64,000 bases of DNA from Anaerolineae bacterium (GCA_023382655.1 JAHDWK010000010.1:124001-188000); one strand, 5' to 3'; counted from the stretch's first letter, positions 8,920-17,640 are shown. The notes: generated by a model from the letters alone, not told the origin. Program-made: numbers and translations.

Positions 8920-9453
8920 TTACTTAGGTGTTTCTTCGATGTATTTTTCTTCCGGTTCGCGTTCCTTCATCGCTTTGTAGATGACGTACAGGCCCAGGAC
9001 GATGAGGGTAAGCGGCCAATACTTGCCCACCAGCGCCACCACATCCAGCAGCACGCCGTTAGTCATAATGGCCACGCCAATGGTGGCCAGAATGCCGCCG
9101 GGAATCAGCGCCCACCAGTGCGTTTCTTCGGTAAACAGCGCCGTCAGCAGGGTAATCAGGGCAAAACCCAGACCGAAGATGAGCAAGAAAATGCCGCCTT
9201 CGGCGCTGCCACCCACATCAGCGTAAGGGCCGCTGATGGCATAAACGCCCCAACCAATACCGCTCAGGATACCGCCGGGAATCATCAGGCCCCCTTCACG
9301 GGTGAGGATGCCCCACACCAGGAAGAGCGCACCCAACGCCGGTAAGAATAACATGCCGATGTTGGGCATTTGTCCAAATTGCGCCAGCAAAACCAGAATG
9401 CCAATGCCAATCAAGAAAATGCCGCCTATTGTTTCTTTCTTTCTGTTTTTCAT
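8920..9453 (-). CDS. small multi-pass membrane protein
   Basis: A 177-residue hydrophobic protein with four to five membrane segments (GGIFLIGIGILVLLAQF, MLFLPALGALFLVWGIL, GGIFLLIFGLGFALITLLTALF, WALIPGGILATIGVAI, YWPLTLIVLGLYVIY) and a charged tail (KEREPEEKYIEE). The spaced Gly-rich helices resemble LiaF/DUF5668-type envelope-stress membrane proteins, but no diagnostic motif is visible. GGAGGT lies 7 bases before the ATG. It converges on the sigma/anti-sigma operon and is probably expressed alone. Confidence 0.65.
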   Translation of the reverse strand: MKNRKKETIGGIFLIGIGILVLLAQFGQMPNIGMLFLPALGALFLVWGILTREGGLMIPGGILSGIGWGVYAISGPYADVGGSAEGGIFLLIFGLGFALITLLTALFTEETHWWALIPGGILATIGVAIMTNGVLLDVVALVGKYWPLTLIVLGLYVIYKAMKEREPEEKYIEETPK

Positions 9454-9766
9454 TTCAACCTCCAGTGTTGATTCTTTGAGGATTCAGGGAGACAGCGGTG
9501 ATGCGTGACCGGTGATGTGTGACCAGAGAAATCTCACGCTGCCCTCGTCAAATCCTGAAGAACTTTCTTTGTTTGTTTAAGATGAGCACAGTATAGACCG
9601 GTCAGATCGCCTTTTGATGTGCCGGAAGTCATGGGCAGGTCATGTTGTGTGTATGACGGCCGTCACTGAAAAACCGATAAGTTGATGCAGACGAGGTAAG
9701 AATCCAGGCGTAGAATGTGTATAATGTTTTTACACGCCCGCGCTGGGCGCGGAAAGGATGAACCTG
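9454..9766. other. 313-base gene-free stretch between divergent genes
   Basis: It holds short GGTGATGCGTGACC word repeats (about 9490-9530), one ACGGCCGT site (around 9656) and a TATAAT box at 9720. No RNA gene or frame with a ribosome site was found. Confidence 0.6.
9720..9725 (+). promoter_or_regulatory. -10 box TATAAT upstream of LON-domain gene
   Basis: A perfect TATAAT lies about 40 bases before the start at 9767. No convincing -35 box is found at 16-18 bases upstream, so this is a partial match. Confidence 0.4.
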
Positions 9767-10402
9767 ATGATGGATTTACCTTTATTCCCATTGAATACCG
9801 TCATATTCCCCGGTTGGCCGATGCCGCTGCACATTTTTGAGCCGCGCTACAAAGAGATGGTGCGCTACTGTGTGGAGGAGCAACAGCCGTTTGGCATTGT
9901 TCTCATCGAGGAAGGGGACGCAGAGTTTGACACGGCCGCAGCGCCACATCGTGTCGGCTGCACGGTAACCATTACCCAACTGGAACGAACGGAAGACGGC
10001 CGTCTCTACATTATGACCGTGGGCCAGGAGCGTTTCCGCATTCACAAACTTAAGCGAGACAAGCCATACCTGGTGGGTGAAGTGGAGATGCTTGATTTTG
10101 AGGCAGAAGACAAAAAGGTATTGAAGACGGCCGTAGCCGACCTGCGCCCTCTGGTGATTGATTACTTTTCGGCGCTGGCTCAGGTGGAAGAGGATGACGA
10201 AATTGACACCAGCCAGATTCCTTCTGATCCTGAAGAACTTAGCTACCTGGCCGCCGCCATCTTGCAGGTCTCGCTGGAAACCAAACAATCCATGTTGGGT
10301 GCGCGCAAAGCCTCCAACCTGCTGAAATATCTGACCGGTGTCTACCAACGGGAACTGCGGCTCATCCCCCGGCATGATATGGGCACATTTTCGCCCAACT
10401 AA
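9767..10402 (+). CDS. LON substrate-binding domain protein (stand-alone LonN)
   Basis: A 211-residue protein that is essentially one PUA-like LON N-terminal domain: LPLFPLNTVIFPGWPMPLHIFEPRY at the start, then GTVGRVGCTVTI-like and LYIMTVGQERFRI strands, and a helical C-terminal part (YLAAAILQVSLETKQSMLGARKASNLLKYL). There is no ATPase or Ser-Lys protease domain, so it is not Lon itself. Stand-alone LonN proteins are common and of uncertain function, possibly substrate binding. GGAAAGG at 9751-9757 favours ATG 9767 over ATG 9758, and homologues start close to LPLFPLN. It converges with the carboxypeptidase gene across a shared hairpin. Confidence 0.88.
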   Translation: MMDLPLFPLNTVIFPGWPMPLHIFEPRYKEMVRYCVEEQQPFGIVLIEEGDAEFDTAAAPHRVGCTVTITQLERTEDGRLYIMTVGQERFRIHKLKRDKPYLVGEVEMLDFEAEDKKVLKTAVADLRPLVIDYFSALAQVEEDDEIDTSQIPSDPEELSYLAAAILQVSLETKQSMLGARKASNLLKYLTGVYQRELRLIPRHDMGTFSPN

Positions 10403-10411
10403 ACCGAGAGC

Positions 10412-10474
10412 AGTGCCAGGCACGGGGTTAAAGGATTCAATGACCCAGAACCTGTTACCCCGTGCCTGGCACTT
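10412..10474. terminator. bidirectional hairpin between convergent genes
   Basis: AGTGCCAGGCACGGGGT pairs with ACCCCGTGCCTGGCACT across a loop of about 25 bases. The stem contains a nested self-complementary core (GTGCCAGGCAC). It lies between the stops of the LON-domain and carboxypeptidase genes. Confidence 0.6.
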
Positions 10475-10480
10475 AATTCC

Positions 10481-11986
10481 CTACAATTTGTACAACTCCC
10501 CATACTTCGTGCGCAAATAGCGAATATATGGCTCAATGGTCAGCGGGCCACCGGTAACACGTTCAATCAGTTCATTGGCGGTGAATTTACGGCCGTGCCG
10601 GTAGATATTCTCTTTCAACCAGCTATGCAGTGTGCCAAACTCACCCTGCCCAATCTCCGCCGGAATCGAGGGATGCGCCCGCAATGCCTGGTCAAAAAAC
10701 AGTGCCGACATCACATTACCCAAGGTATACCCCTGAAATGATCCACCGACCACACCCGCATACCAATGCACATCCTGCAACACCCCATTCACATCACTGG
10801 GGGCACGCACACCCAGGTCCGCTTCATAGCGAGCGTGCCACGCTGCCGGCAAATCTTGCACCGCCAGCGACCCTTCCAACAGTGCCAGTTCCAGATCGAA
10901 CCGGATCATAACGTGCAGATTGTAGGTCACTTCGTCGGCGTCGGTGCGGATAAGCGACGGCTGCACCTTGTTGATGGCCCGGTAAAACGTGTCCGACGAC
11001 ACGCCTTTTAACTGTTCTCGGAAAGTGGCCTGTAGTTGGGGATAGTAGTAATTCCAGAATGAGCGGCTGCGCCCCACCAGATTTTCCCACAAGCGGGACT
11101 GGCTTTCATGGACACCCGCCGACGTACCGCCAGCCAGAGGTGTGCCCTCCAGATCATGGCTGACGCCCAATTCATATAAGGCGTGTCCGGTCTCATGCAG
11201 TGTGCTAAACAACGCCTCACTCAAATCATCTTCCTTGACACGGGTGGTTATGCGCACATCGTCAATGGAAAAGTTGGTCATAAAGGGGTGATGGGTCTTG
11301 TCCTGACGCCCTCGATTCAAATCATAGCCATATTTTTGAGCGGCCATCATGCCAAAAGCCAGTTGTTTATCTTCCGGGTAAACCTGCTTGAGACAACTAT
11401 CATCAGCCGGTTCCTGGGTGGCAATGGCTTTGGCAATGGGCACAAGCTGTTGGCGCAGTTCGGCGAAAAGGGCGCGTACCGATTCCGCCTTCATCTCCCG
11501 GTCAGAAAAGTCAATCAACGGATCGGCAATATGGTCATAACCGGGAAAGCAGTTGGCAATCTGGCGGGAATAATCAATGGTTTTGGCCAGGTTGTCCTGC
11601 ACGGCCGTGAAATCATTGGCCGGGCGCGCCTGTGTCCACGTCTGGTAAGCGGCCGTCGAATGTTCGCTAAATTCGGACAGAAGTTGGGGTGGCACTTTAA
11701 TCGCCTGCTCGTAATCATGGCGGACCACCCGAATGAGCGCGGCTTCGTCACTGTCATAAGGCAATGTTTCCGCCCAGGGTTCCAGGGCATCCAACAGCCG
11801 CCCCATTTCCGGGTCAATCCGTTTTTCGTGAGCAATGCGGCCCAGTGTCGCCATCTGGCGGCCACGCGCTGGCGCCCCGGCCGGGGGCATATACGTCGTC
11901 TGGTCCCAGGACAAAACACTACCGGCCGCTGTCAGATCATCAATTTCTCGTAATCGCGTTTTCAGTTCTTGCAGTTTCTTTTCCAC
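10481..11986 (-). CDS. metallocarboxypeptidase, family M32 (Taq-type)
   Basis: A 501-residue cytosolic enzyme of normal length for M32, which removes C-terminal residues from peptides. Zinc motif H264-E265-T-G-H268 (HETGHALYELG) and the downstream HESQSRLWEN motif with the third metal ligand are both present. The N-terminal SWDQTTYMPPAGA block is typical too. The start is GTG 11986 with GGGAGA upstream. No signal peptide, so it probably recycles peptides inside the cell. It is transcribed toward the LON-domain gene and apparently alone. Confidence 0.92.
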   Translation of the reverse strand: MEKKLQELKTRLREIDDLTAAGSVLSWDQTTYMPPAGAPARGRQMATLGRIAHEKRIDPEMGRLLDALEPWAETLPYDSDEAALIRVVRHDYEQAIKVPPQLLSEFSEHSTAAYQTWTQARPANDFTAVQDNLAKTIDYSRQIANCFPGYDHIADPLIDFSDREMKAESVRALFAELRQQLVPIAKAIATQEPADDSCLKQVYPEDKQLAFGMMAAQKYGYDLNRGRQDKTHHPFMTNFSIDDVRITTRVKEDDLSEALFSTLHETGHALYELGVSHDLEGTPLAGGTSAGVHESQSRLWENLVGRSRSFWNYYYPQLQATFREQLKGVSSDTFYRAINKVQPSLIRTDADEVTYNLHVMIRFDLELALLEGSLAVQDLPAAWHARYEADLGVRAPSDVNGVLQDVHWYAGVVGGSFQGYTLGNVMSALFFDQALRAHPSIPAEIGQGEFGTLHSWLKENIYRHGRKFTANELIERVTGGPLTIEPYIRYLRTKYGELYKL

Positions 11987-12057
11987 AGATATTCTCCCAT
12001 CAGAGTTAGAGCGATGTTGCGGGGGATCGTATCTGAATTTGAAAGGATGTCAAAGGA

Positions 12058-12112
12058 GGGTAATCGGGAAATTACCCAATTACCCCCTTGCCTAATTACG
12101 TAATTACCACAC
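12058..12112. repeat. GTAATTAC word repeat at the 3' end of the ParB-like gene
   Basis: Several GTAATTA/AATTACCC words form an imperfect hairpin between the carboxypeptidase start and the end of the ParB-like gene, whose last codons and stop run into the words. Confidence 0.6.
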
Positions 12113-12577
12113 CGTGACGTGGGCTTCAATGTCAACCTGCCCCTGGGCGCGAGAAATGGAGATGCGATGATGCCCATCACGGACGTAGTAGCTGTGGCCT
12201 ATTTGAATCAGGTCAACCGGTGGCAGCGAAATGCCCCGGTCACGAGCGACGGCGATGTTCACCCAGCGATCCAGGTTGTGGGTCTGACGGGGGCGTAAGG
12301 CGGCGTCAAAGTCCTGGCTGCGTCCTTCACTGCCGCGAATCTGGCTGATGGGGATGATTTGCACGCCGGGGAGGCGACGGCCGTTACCGTGTTCATTCGC
12401 TGGCATCGTGGCCAGGTCACTGTTTCGCCCGCTTATTCTGGCCCACAACGTGTGCAGGCTGGCCTGGAAATAGAGATGCCAGAAGGTCTGCACCGCCCGG
12501 TAACGTCGCTGTGAATGGTTACGGCCGTGGCCACCGTGACTGAGATTCTGTTGAATGAGCGCTGTATTTCCGAACAT
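12104..12577 (-). CDS. ParB-like domain protein
   Basis: A 157-residue protein with a C-terminal ParB/sulfiredoxin-like signature: IPISQIRGSEGRSQDFD, then DRWVNIAVARDRG, PPVDLIQIGHSYYVRDGHHRISISRAQG. The GHHR motif corresponds to the nucleotide-binding GxxR of the fold. The N-terminal part (RYRAVQTFWHLYFQASLHTLWARISGR) is helical. ATG 12577 was chosen because AAGGAGA lies about 7 bases upstream; a longer frame to 12691 has no ribosome site. It follows the radical SAM gene on the same strand after about 117 bases, so the two may be co-transcribed. It is too small for a chromosome-partitioning ParB; the role is unknown. Confidence 0.7.
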   Translation of the reverse strand: MFGNTALIQQNLSHGGHGRNHSQRRYRAVQTFWHLYFQASLHTLWARISGRNSDLATMPANEHGNGRRLPGVQIIPISQIRGSEGRSQDFDAALRPRQTHNLDRWVNIAVARDRGISLPPVDLIQIGHSYYVRDGHHRISISRAQGQVDIEAHVTVW

Positions 12578-12694
12578 CTTGCCGTCTCCTTTTTCTGATC
12601 TGAGACCAGTGTAGGAAACGGCCGTTGCCCATCCGTGGCGGGCAGCGTTTACCGGCGTTGCGGTTTGCGTTTCGGCAGACTTGCTATGCAAAAA

Positions 12695-14092
12695 TCAAAC
12701 GAAATCGGAAGCCAACTGCTCCGTAAATGGTTCGGCGCATCAGTACCACTCTTCGCTGAGAGTGGGCACAAATACCGGTTCCGGCGAAAGGGTACGGGCA
12801 GGGATGTAGGCGGCGGGCAACACGGCCGTGGCGGCCCGCCAGACACGTTCAAAGGTGACACGACGGGGTTCAGCGGCGCTTTGACTGGCTTTCACTTCAG
12901 TGAACACCGTTTCATAGAGTGCATCCACGCGCGGGTCAGGGTGCGCCCAGGGGTAGACCAGAGCGGCGGGGTCAAACGGCCGTACCAATTCTTTTACCTC
13001 TGCCAATTCCAACAACTTCGACCCTGCCGGTATCAGCAGCCGAATAGCCAGTTGGATGGGCGATACCTGATCCACCAGCCCCCACGCTTCTATCTCGGCC
13101 AGAAAAGCTACATAACTTTCCACCGTCGTCCAGGGGGTAAAACTGACAAAAGTAGGCATCAATAACAAGCCTTCAGCCTGGCACAGCGCTAATGCTTGCA
13201 AAAAATCGGCGCGGGTGTGGCGCTTATCAAAAATCTGCAAAATATGGTCATCCAACGATTCCACCGCGCTGGTGATAAACAGGCAGCCGGTCTGCCGCAA
13301 CCGTGGCAGCAAATCAGCATGGCGCAACAAATGCTCAATTTTGATGACCACATCATAGGTCAGATGCGGAAATTCCCGGTGCAGCGCCCGCACAATCCGC
13401 AGGGCGTGGGTGGGGCCGTTAAAAAAGTCCGGGTCGCCAAAGGTGATATGCTGCGCGCCCGCCGCCACCTGCTGCCGAATATCAGCCAACACAATCTCTG
13501 GCTGCACGATGCGGAAACGGCCGTTATACACCGGCACCACCGGACAATGGCGGCATAAATGTTTGCAGCCGCGCGACGCCTCGGTATACCCCACCACCTT
13601 TTTCCCCGCCCCGTCCAACTGCAAATGGGCGTAGTTTTCCAGACCAGGCAGCCCGGTGCGGACAGGCAACCGGAACTGCTGTCGCGCCCACGAAATCGGC
13701 GGCAATTCAATGGAGCGCGTTTCGGTCAACGCCGCATACAAGTCCACTAACCCCTGTTCAAATTCCCCACCTAAAATCGTCTGCACACCCTGTTGGCGCA
13801 GATAATTTTCGTTGACCGGGGCATAAAGGCCATAAGCACACAGGTGCGCGGTGGGGTTCAGCCGCCGCAGCCGGGGCAGTAGCGCCACTGCCAGCCGGGT
13901 GGCAGTGTGCATGGGTAGGTACAGGGCGATGAGTTGAGCGGATTTTAGCGCCGGCATGGCTTCGGCCAGTGGTTGTACCGCCACATCCACACACGTCACC
14001 GCCGCCCCCATCTCCGCCAACCACGCCGCCGGCGAAGCCAACCCAAACGGCTGATGGCCCAGGTCATAAGTGGAAAGCAGGACGACGTTCAT
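12695..14092 (-). CDS. radical SAM protein with UGA-C-A-E-P tail (candidate selenoprotein)
   Basis: Conventional translation gives 450 residues ending SEEWY at a TGA (12740-12742). The N-terminal 130 residues look like a B12-binding-type Rossmann fold (LLSTYDLGHQP, VCVDVAV-like strands). The radical SAM motif is C176-x3-C180-x2-C183 in ASRGCKHLCRHCP, followed by ITFGDPDFFNG and IKIEHLL. Past the TGA the frame continues TGC GCC GAA CCA, that is C-A-E-P, for 14 sense codons to a TGA at 12695. NCBI has a family named CUAEP/CCAEP-tail radical SAM (seleno)protein, and this tail matches it if the TGA encodes selenocysteine. A hairpin fits the bacterial SECIS pattern. Here the Sec would be at the first, not the second, position of the motif. 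If UGA is a stop, the CDS is 12740-14092. Confidence 0.72.
12700..12742 (-). promoter_or_regulatory. possible bacterial SECIS element after in-frame UGA
   Basis: Downstream of the UGA (12742-12740) the message can fold CGGAGC-AGTTG-GCTTCCG (stem 12723-12718 with 12712-12706, one bulged T). The apical loop AGUUG begins 22 bases after the UGA and has a G among its first two bases. Published bSECIS criteria ask for a loop 16-37 bases downstream with such a G. The stem is short and its stability was not computed. Confidence 0.45.
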
Positions 14093-14135
14093 GGGGGGAG
14101 TATATCTTGACTGGTGTCAGGTGGACACCCGACAC

Positions 14136-15047
14136 CTACCCAAACTCCCGATTAAGCGGAATATCTTCCCAGGAAACGGGGTCTTCCAGTGGCTCCAGGT
14201 GGGTGATGATGGTGATGGGGGCCAGACGGCCGTGCAGCGCCTCTTCGATCTCTTCCATAAGCGAATGGCCTTGCTGCACGCTCCAATCCCCCGGCACTTG
14301 AATGTGAACAGAAGCAAAACGCTGCGCCCCGCTCTGCCGGGTGCGCAGGGCATGGTACAGGATGCCCCGCTCCACAAAACTGTCCAACACGGCCGTGATC
14401 TCCGCCACCTCTTCTTCCGGTAAGATCACATCCATCAAGCCGTTTACCGCTTCCCGCAGCAGGCCAAAACCGGTGTACGTGATTTGCGCCGCCACCGCCA
14501 GGGCGATCAGGGCATCCAGCCGCAGCCAACCGGTGAACGCTACCACCGCCAAACCCAGCAGCACCCCACCCGTCGTCCACACATCGGTCAACAGATGACG
14601 GCCGTCTGCCGTCAGCGTCAGCGAGCGATAATGGCGGCCTGCCCGCAGCAGAATGAACGCCGTCAGCCCATTAGCCGCCGCTGCTACCACGGAAACCACC
14701 AGACCCAGCCCTAACTGCTCTAAAGGCTGCGGGTGAATGAGGCGAGGCACGGCCATCACCGCAATGATCAATGCCGCCGCCATAATCAACCCCCCTTCTA
14801 CACCACCGGCAAAATACTCCGCCTTGCTGTGCCCGTAGGCGTGTTCCTCATCTGGCGGGCGGGCGGCAATGGTCAGGATAAGGAGGGCGAACACGGCCGT
14901 GGCCAGATTCACGCCCGACTCCAACGCATCACTCAACAGGCCCACCGAGCCAGTGAGCCAGTAAGCGGTCGCCTTGAGAATGATGGTGAACACGGCCGTG
15001 GCAATCGAGAGCCAGGCATAACGAGTCAACTTTTGCCGATCTTCCAT
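14136..15047 (-). CDS. cation diffusion facilitator (CDF) transporter
   Basis: A 303-residue member of the CDF family, which exports divalent metals (Zn, Fe, Mn, Co) in exchange for protons. Six membrane segments fill roughly residues 10-210. Metal-site motifs are SDALESGVN in helix 2 and TDVWTT in helix 5, with the HAYGHSKAEYFAGGVEG loop between helices 2 and 3 being a hallmark. The C-terminal cytoplasmic domain (GILYHALRTRQSG, FASVHIQVPG, THLEP) is the dimerising ferredoxin-like fold. ATG 15047 (MEDRQKL) is preferred; the extension to 15125 has no support. The metal cannot be assigned. Confidence 0.92.
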   Translation of the reverse strand: MEDRQKLTRYAWLSIATAVFTIILKATAYWLTGSVGLLSDALESGVNLATAVFALLILTIAARPPDEEHAYGHSKAEYFAGGVEGGLIMAAALIIAVMAVPRLIHPQPLEQLGLGLVVSVVAAAANGLTAFILLRAGRHYRSLTLTADGRHLLTDVWTTGGVLLGLAVVAFTGWLRLDALIALAVAAQITYTGFGLLREAVNGLMDVILPEEEVAEITAVLDSFVERGILYHALRTRQSGAQRFASVHIQVPGDWSVQQGHSLMEEIEEALHGRLAPITIITHLEPLEDPVSWEDIPLNREFG

Positions 15048-15176
15048 ACGCCCATTGTCCCACACCCACAGTGAAAATCCATACACCCCCTTCACTTTCG
15101 CCTTAGCCCTCGCTAAGCAGCCCACTTGTTATTACAAACGCCACATTTTTATACTTCTAAATGTAACGCGCACAAA

Positions 15177-15206
15177 TTGAGAGTTTGGGTTTATTGGGGG
15201 TATAAT
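15177..15206 (+). promoter_or_regulatory. sigma-70-like promoter for the HAD operon
   Basis: TTGAGA (15177-15182) and TATAAT (15201-15206) are 18 bases apart, about 38 bases before the HAD gene start. It would drive the tightly packed 15244-17603 cluster and perhaps beyond. Confidence 0.55.
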
Positions 15207-15243
15207 CAGCCGTCAGATTGATTCTATACGGCAGGCAACGACT

Positions 15244-15909
15244 ATGATTGACGCACTCATTTTTGATTTTGACGGCTTGATCCTGAACACAGAATTTACC
15301 GAATACCTCTCCTGGCAAGAGGTATTTTTGTCCTTTGGTGTGCCTTTCCCCCTGGCCGTCTGGCAGCAAAACATCGGCGCCATTACCTTTGACCCCTTTG
15401 CCTATTTAGAGACAGCCCTCGGTCAACAGGTGGACAGAGCTAACATTGAACCGCAGCGCCGCCAGCGCGACCAGGAACTTTTGACCCAGGAAACGATCTT
15501 GCCCGGCGTGATGGACTATTTGCAGACGGCGCGTGAGATGGGGCTACGCATCGGACTGGCTTCTAGCTCCCCGCACCGTTGGGTGGACGCTCACCTGGAG
15601 CAATTGGGCATTGCCTCTTACTTTACGGCCGTAGCCTGCCGGGACGATGTGGACAACTGCCCCAAGCCAGAGCCGGCAGTGTACCATTTTGTTCTGGCAC
15701 AATTAGGCGTAACGGCCCACCGGTCACTGGCGCTGGAAGATTCGCTCAATGGCGTGCGCGCGGCAAAAGCGGCAGGCGTGCGGGTCACGGCCGTGCCCAA
15801 CAACATGACCCATTCGCTCGACTTTTCCCTGGCCGATTACCGTCTGCCCAGTCTGGATGCTATGCCCTTATCCCAACTGATTACTGAGGTTTTCCATGCC
15901 CCAAACTAA
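15244..15909 (+). CDS. HAD-superfamily phosphatase / beta-phosphoglucomutase-like
   Basis: 221 residues with the HAD motifs in order: motif I D8-F-D10-G (FDFDGLILNTE), a helical cap, motif II SSS (LASSSPHRWVD), motif III Lys in CPKPEPAVY, and motif IV LEDSLNGVRAAKAAG. The NTE after motif I and the cap match the beta-phosphoglucomutase/phosphoglycolate phosphatase subfamily. It acts in the cytosol on a small phosphorylated metabolite; the substrate is not predictable. It overlaps the next gene by 14 bases, so it is the first gene of an operon with pyrophosphatase, channel and SDR genes. Confidence 0.9.
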   Translation: MIDALIFDFDGLILNTEFTEYLSWQEVFLSFGVPFPLAVWQQNIGAITFDPFAYLETALGQQVDRANIEPQRRQRDQELLTQETILPGVMDYLQTAREMGLRIGLASSSPHRWVDAHLEQLGIASYFTAVACRDDVDNCPKPEPAVYHFVLAQLGVTAHRSLALEDSLNGVRAAKAAGVRVTAVPNNMTHSLDFSLADYRLPSLDAMPLSQLITEVFHAPN

Positions 15910-16318
15910 CTTTGAAAAGATCGTCGAGTTTCATGCCGCGTTGGAAACCACGCCGACCGCCCCCACCATCCCCCACCCGGATACGCTGGCGCTGCGGCGC
16001 ACCCTCATTCAAGAGGAGTACCGCGAGGTAATGGCTGCATTTGCAGACGCCTTTGACTCGATTGAAAGAGAAGCCGTCACAACACCAACCGATTTGGCCT
16101 CCCTGGCCCACGAACTGGCCGACCTGCTCTACGTCGTCTATGGCACATTTGCCATGCTGGGCATCAATGCTGACGCCGTCTACACCGAAATCCACCGCGC
16201 CAACATGGAAAAGCTGGGTGGCCCCCGCCGCGCCGATGGCAAACTGCTCAAACCACCCGGCTGGCAGCCGGCTAACATCCGTAACATTCTGCAAGAGTTG
16301 CAAGAGGCACAGCCATGA
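15896..16318 (+). CDS. MazG-like nucleoside/phosphoribosyl-ATP pyrophosphohydrolase
   Basis: A 140-residue all-alpha NTP-pyrophosphatase-like protein. The EExxE metal motif is EEYREV, partnered by ELADLLYVVYG. The C-terminal signature IHRANMEKLGGPRRADGKLLKPPGW is typical of the HisE/MazG-like branch (phosphoribosyl-ATP pyrophosphohydrolase-like). Such enzymes release PPi from nucleotides and often clear damaged dNTPs. It overlaps the upstream HAD gene by 14 bases and the downstream channel gene by 4, so it is translationally coupled. There are no other his genes nearby, so house-cleaning is more likely than histidine synthesis. Confidence 0.85.
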   Translation: MPQTNFEKIVEFHAALETTPTAPTIPHPDTLALRRTLIQEEYREVMAAFADAFDSIEREAVTTPTDLASLAHELADLLYVVYGTFAMLGINADAVYTEIHRANMEKLGGPRRADGKLLKPPGWQPANIRNILQELQEAQP

Positions 16319-16761
16319 TTGCTTTTTACTTTTTTGTGGTGCAGGCCTGGCGGCGGATCAAAGGCGGTTGGCAAGATAAGGAATTTCGCGGCCTTTTCTG
16401 GACGGTGTTGGCTGTTATTCTGTTGGGTACAGTGTTTTACCATGAATTTGAACAGTGGTCGTGGATAGATGCTTTCTATTTTACGGTCGTCACCCTGGCT
16501 ACTGTCGGTTATGGCGACCTTTCCCCCACTAATCCCTTTACAAAATTATTTACCACCCTTTACATCGTCATTGGCCTGGGTCTGTTATCCAGCTTCATCC
16601 TCAAGCTGGCCGAGATCAGAATTGAGCCGGGCGCACCACGCCGACTGCTCAAACGGGAATTGAAGGAAGCAGCTGCGGAAGTATCAGTTATTGAAGCAGC
16701 AGTCACAGGAAAAACGGCCGTAGACGAAACGGCTGTACCCCAAGACAAGGAAACGCCATGA
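16315..16761 (+). CDS. two-helix potassium channel
   Basis: 148 residues with two membrane helices (FWTVLAVILLGTVFYH and FTTLYIVIGLGLLSSFIL) around a pore loop carrying the K+ selectivity filter T63-V-G-Y-G-D68. This is a minimal KcsA/Ion_trans_2-type pore that would assemble as a tetramer. The C-terminal tail is charged then Thr/Val-rich and has no RCK domain, so the gating signal is not visible. It starts in a 4-base overlap (ATGA) with the pyrophosphatase and ends in a 4-base overlap with the SDR gene. Confidence 0.92.
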   Translation: MIAFYFFVVQAWRRIKGGWQDKEFRGLFWTVLAVILLGTVFYHEFEQWSWIDAFYFTVVTLATVGYGDLSPTNPFTKLFTTLYIVIGLGLLSSFILKLAEIRIEPGAPRRLLKRELKEAAAEVSVIEAAVTGKTAVDETAVPQDKETP

Positions 16762-17603
16762 CCTACCACTCCATTTTCCGACCTGATCTTTTCACCGGGC
16801 AAACCATCATCGTCACCGGCGGCGGCAGCGGCATTGGCCGGGCCACTGCGCATGAACTGGCCTCATTGGGCGCGCACGTGGTCATTGCCGGGCGCGACCC
16901 CGACAAACTGGAAACGGTCCGCCAGGAAATTGACCAGAGTGGGGGCAGCGTCACGGCCGTCGTCTGCAACATCCGCGAGGAAACCCAGGTGCAAAACCTG
17001 TTCGCCCAGGTTTTAGCTGAACGCGGCGCGGTGCATGGGCTGGTGAACAATGCCGGCGGTCAGTTTATCAGCCCGGCGGAGATGATCACGTTGAAGGGGT
17101 TCACGGCCGTCGTCGAGACCAACCTCACCGGCAGCTTCCTCATGTGCCGCGAAGCCTACACCCAACACATGCACCAACATGGCGGCGTCATCGTCAACAT
17201 GCTCATTGACCAGTGGCGCGGCTACCCGGGTATGGCCCATTCCGCCGCCGCCCGTGCCGGCGTAGAAAACCTGACCAAAACGTTGGCCGTCGAATGGGCG
17301 CGCTCCGGCGTGCGTATCAACGCCGTTGCGCCTGGTGTCATCAATTCCAGCGGCCTGGACAAATACCCCGATTACGTCAAAAAAGAGTTCCTGCCGCTGG
17401 TTATCAAAGACATCCCGTATAAACGAATGGGCACGGAAAGCGAAACGGCCGCGGCCATCGTTTTCCTGCTTTCCCCTGCCGCTGCGTATATCAGCGGCGA
17501 GACGATCAAAATTGACGGCGCGTACTCCCTCTGGCGCAAGACCTGGGAGATTGATGACCATGATAATGCGCCACCGGCTTTTGACGGATTTCGTGATGCG
17601 TGA
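16758..17603 (+). CDS. SDR-family oxidoreductase, PECR-like (atypical active site)
   Basis: 281 residues with TGGGSGIG cofactor motif (residues about 21-28) and NNAG. The usual catalytic YxxxK is replaced by HSAAARAGVENLTKTLAVEWA, which matches the HSGAARAG block of peroxisomal trans-2-enoyl-CoA reductase and bacterial relatives. An NAD(P)H-dependent enoyl-CoA reductase or related acyl-CoA role is therefore likely. It is last in the overlapping run and is followed after 57 bases by a ThDP enzyme of the oxalyl/2-hydroxyacyl-CoA lyase type, which supports acyl-CoA chemistry. The final codons GFRDA and the TGA run into GTGATGCGTGA repeat words. Confidence 0.87.
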   Translation: MTYHSIFRPDLFTGQTIIVTGGGSGIGRATAHELASLGAHVVIAGRDPDKLETVRQEIDQSGGSVTAVVCNIREETQVQNLFAQVLAERGAVHGLVNNAGGQFISPAEMITLKGFTAVVETNLTGSFLMCREAYTQHMHQHGGVIVNMLIDQWRGYPGMAHSAAARAGVENLTKTLAVEWARSGVRINAVAPGVINSSGLDKYPDYVKKEFLPLVIKDIPYKRMGTESETAAAIVFLLSPAAAYISGETIKIDGAYSLWRKTWEIDDHDNAPPAFDGFRDA

Positions 17604-17640
17604 TGCGTGACCCGTGAGGCTTTCACGCATCACGCATCAG
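17589..17640. repeat. GTGATGCGTGA inverted word repeat
   Basis: GTGATGCGTGATGCGTGA pairs with TCACGCATCACGCATCA across a GGCTT-type loop. The SDR stop codon (TGA ending at 17603) is one of the repeat words. It separates the SDR and ThDP genes and could attenuate transcription. Confidence 0.75.
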
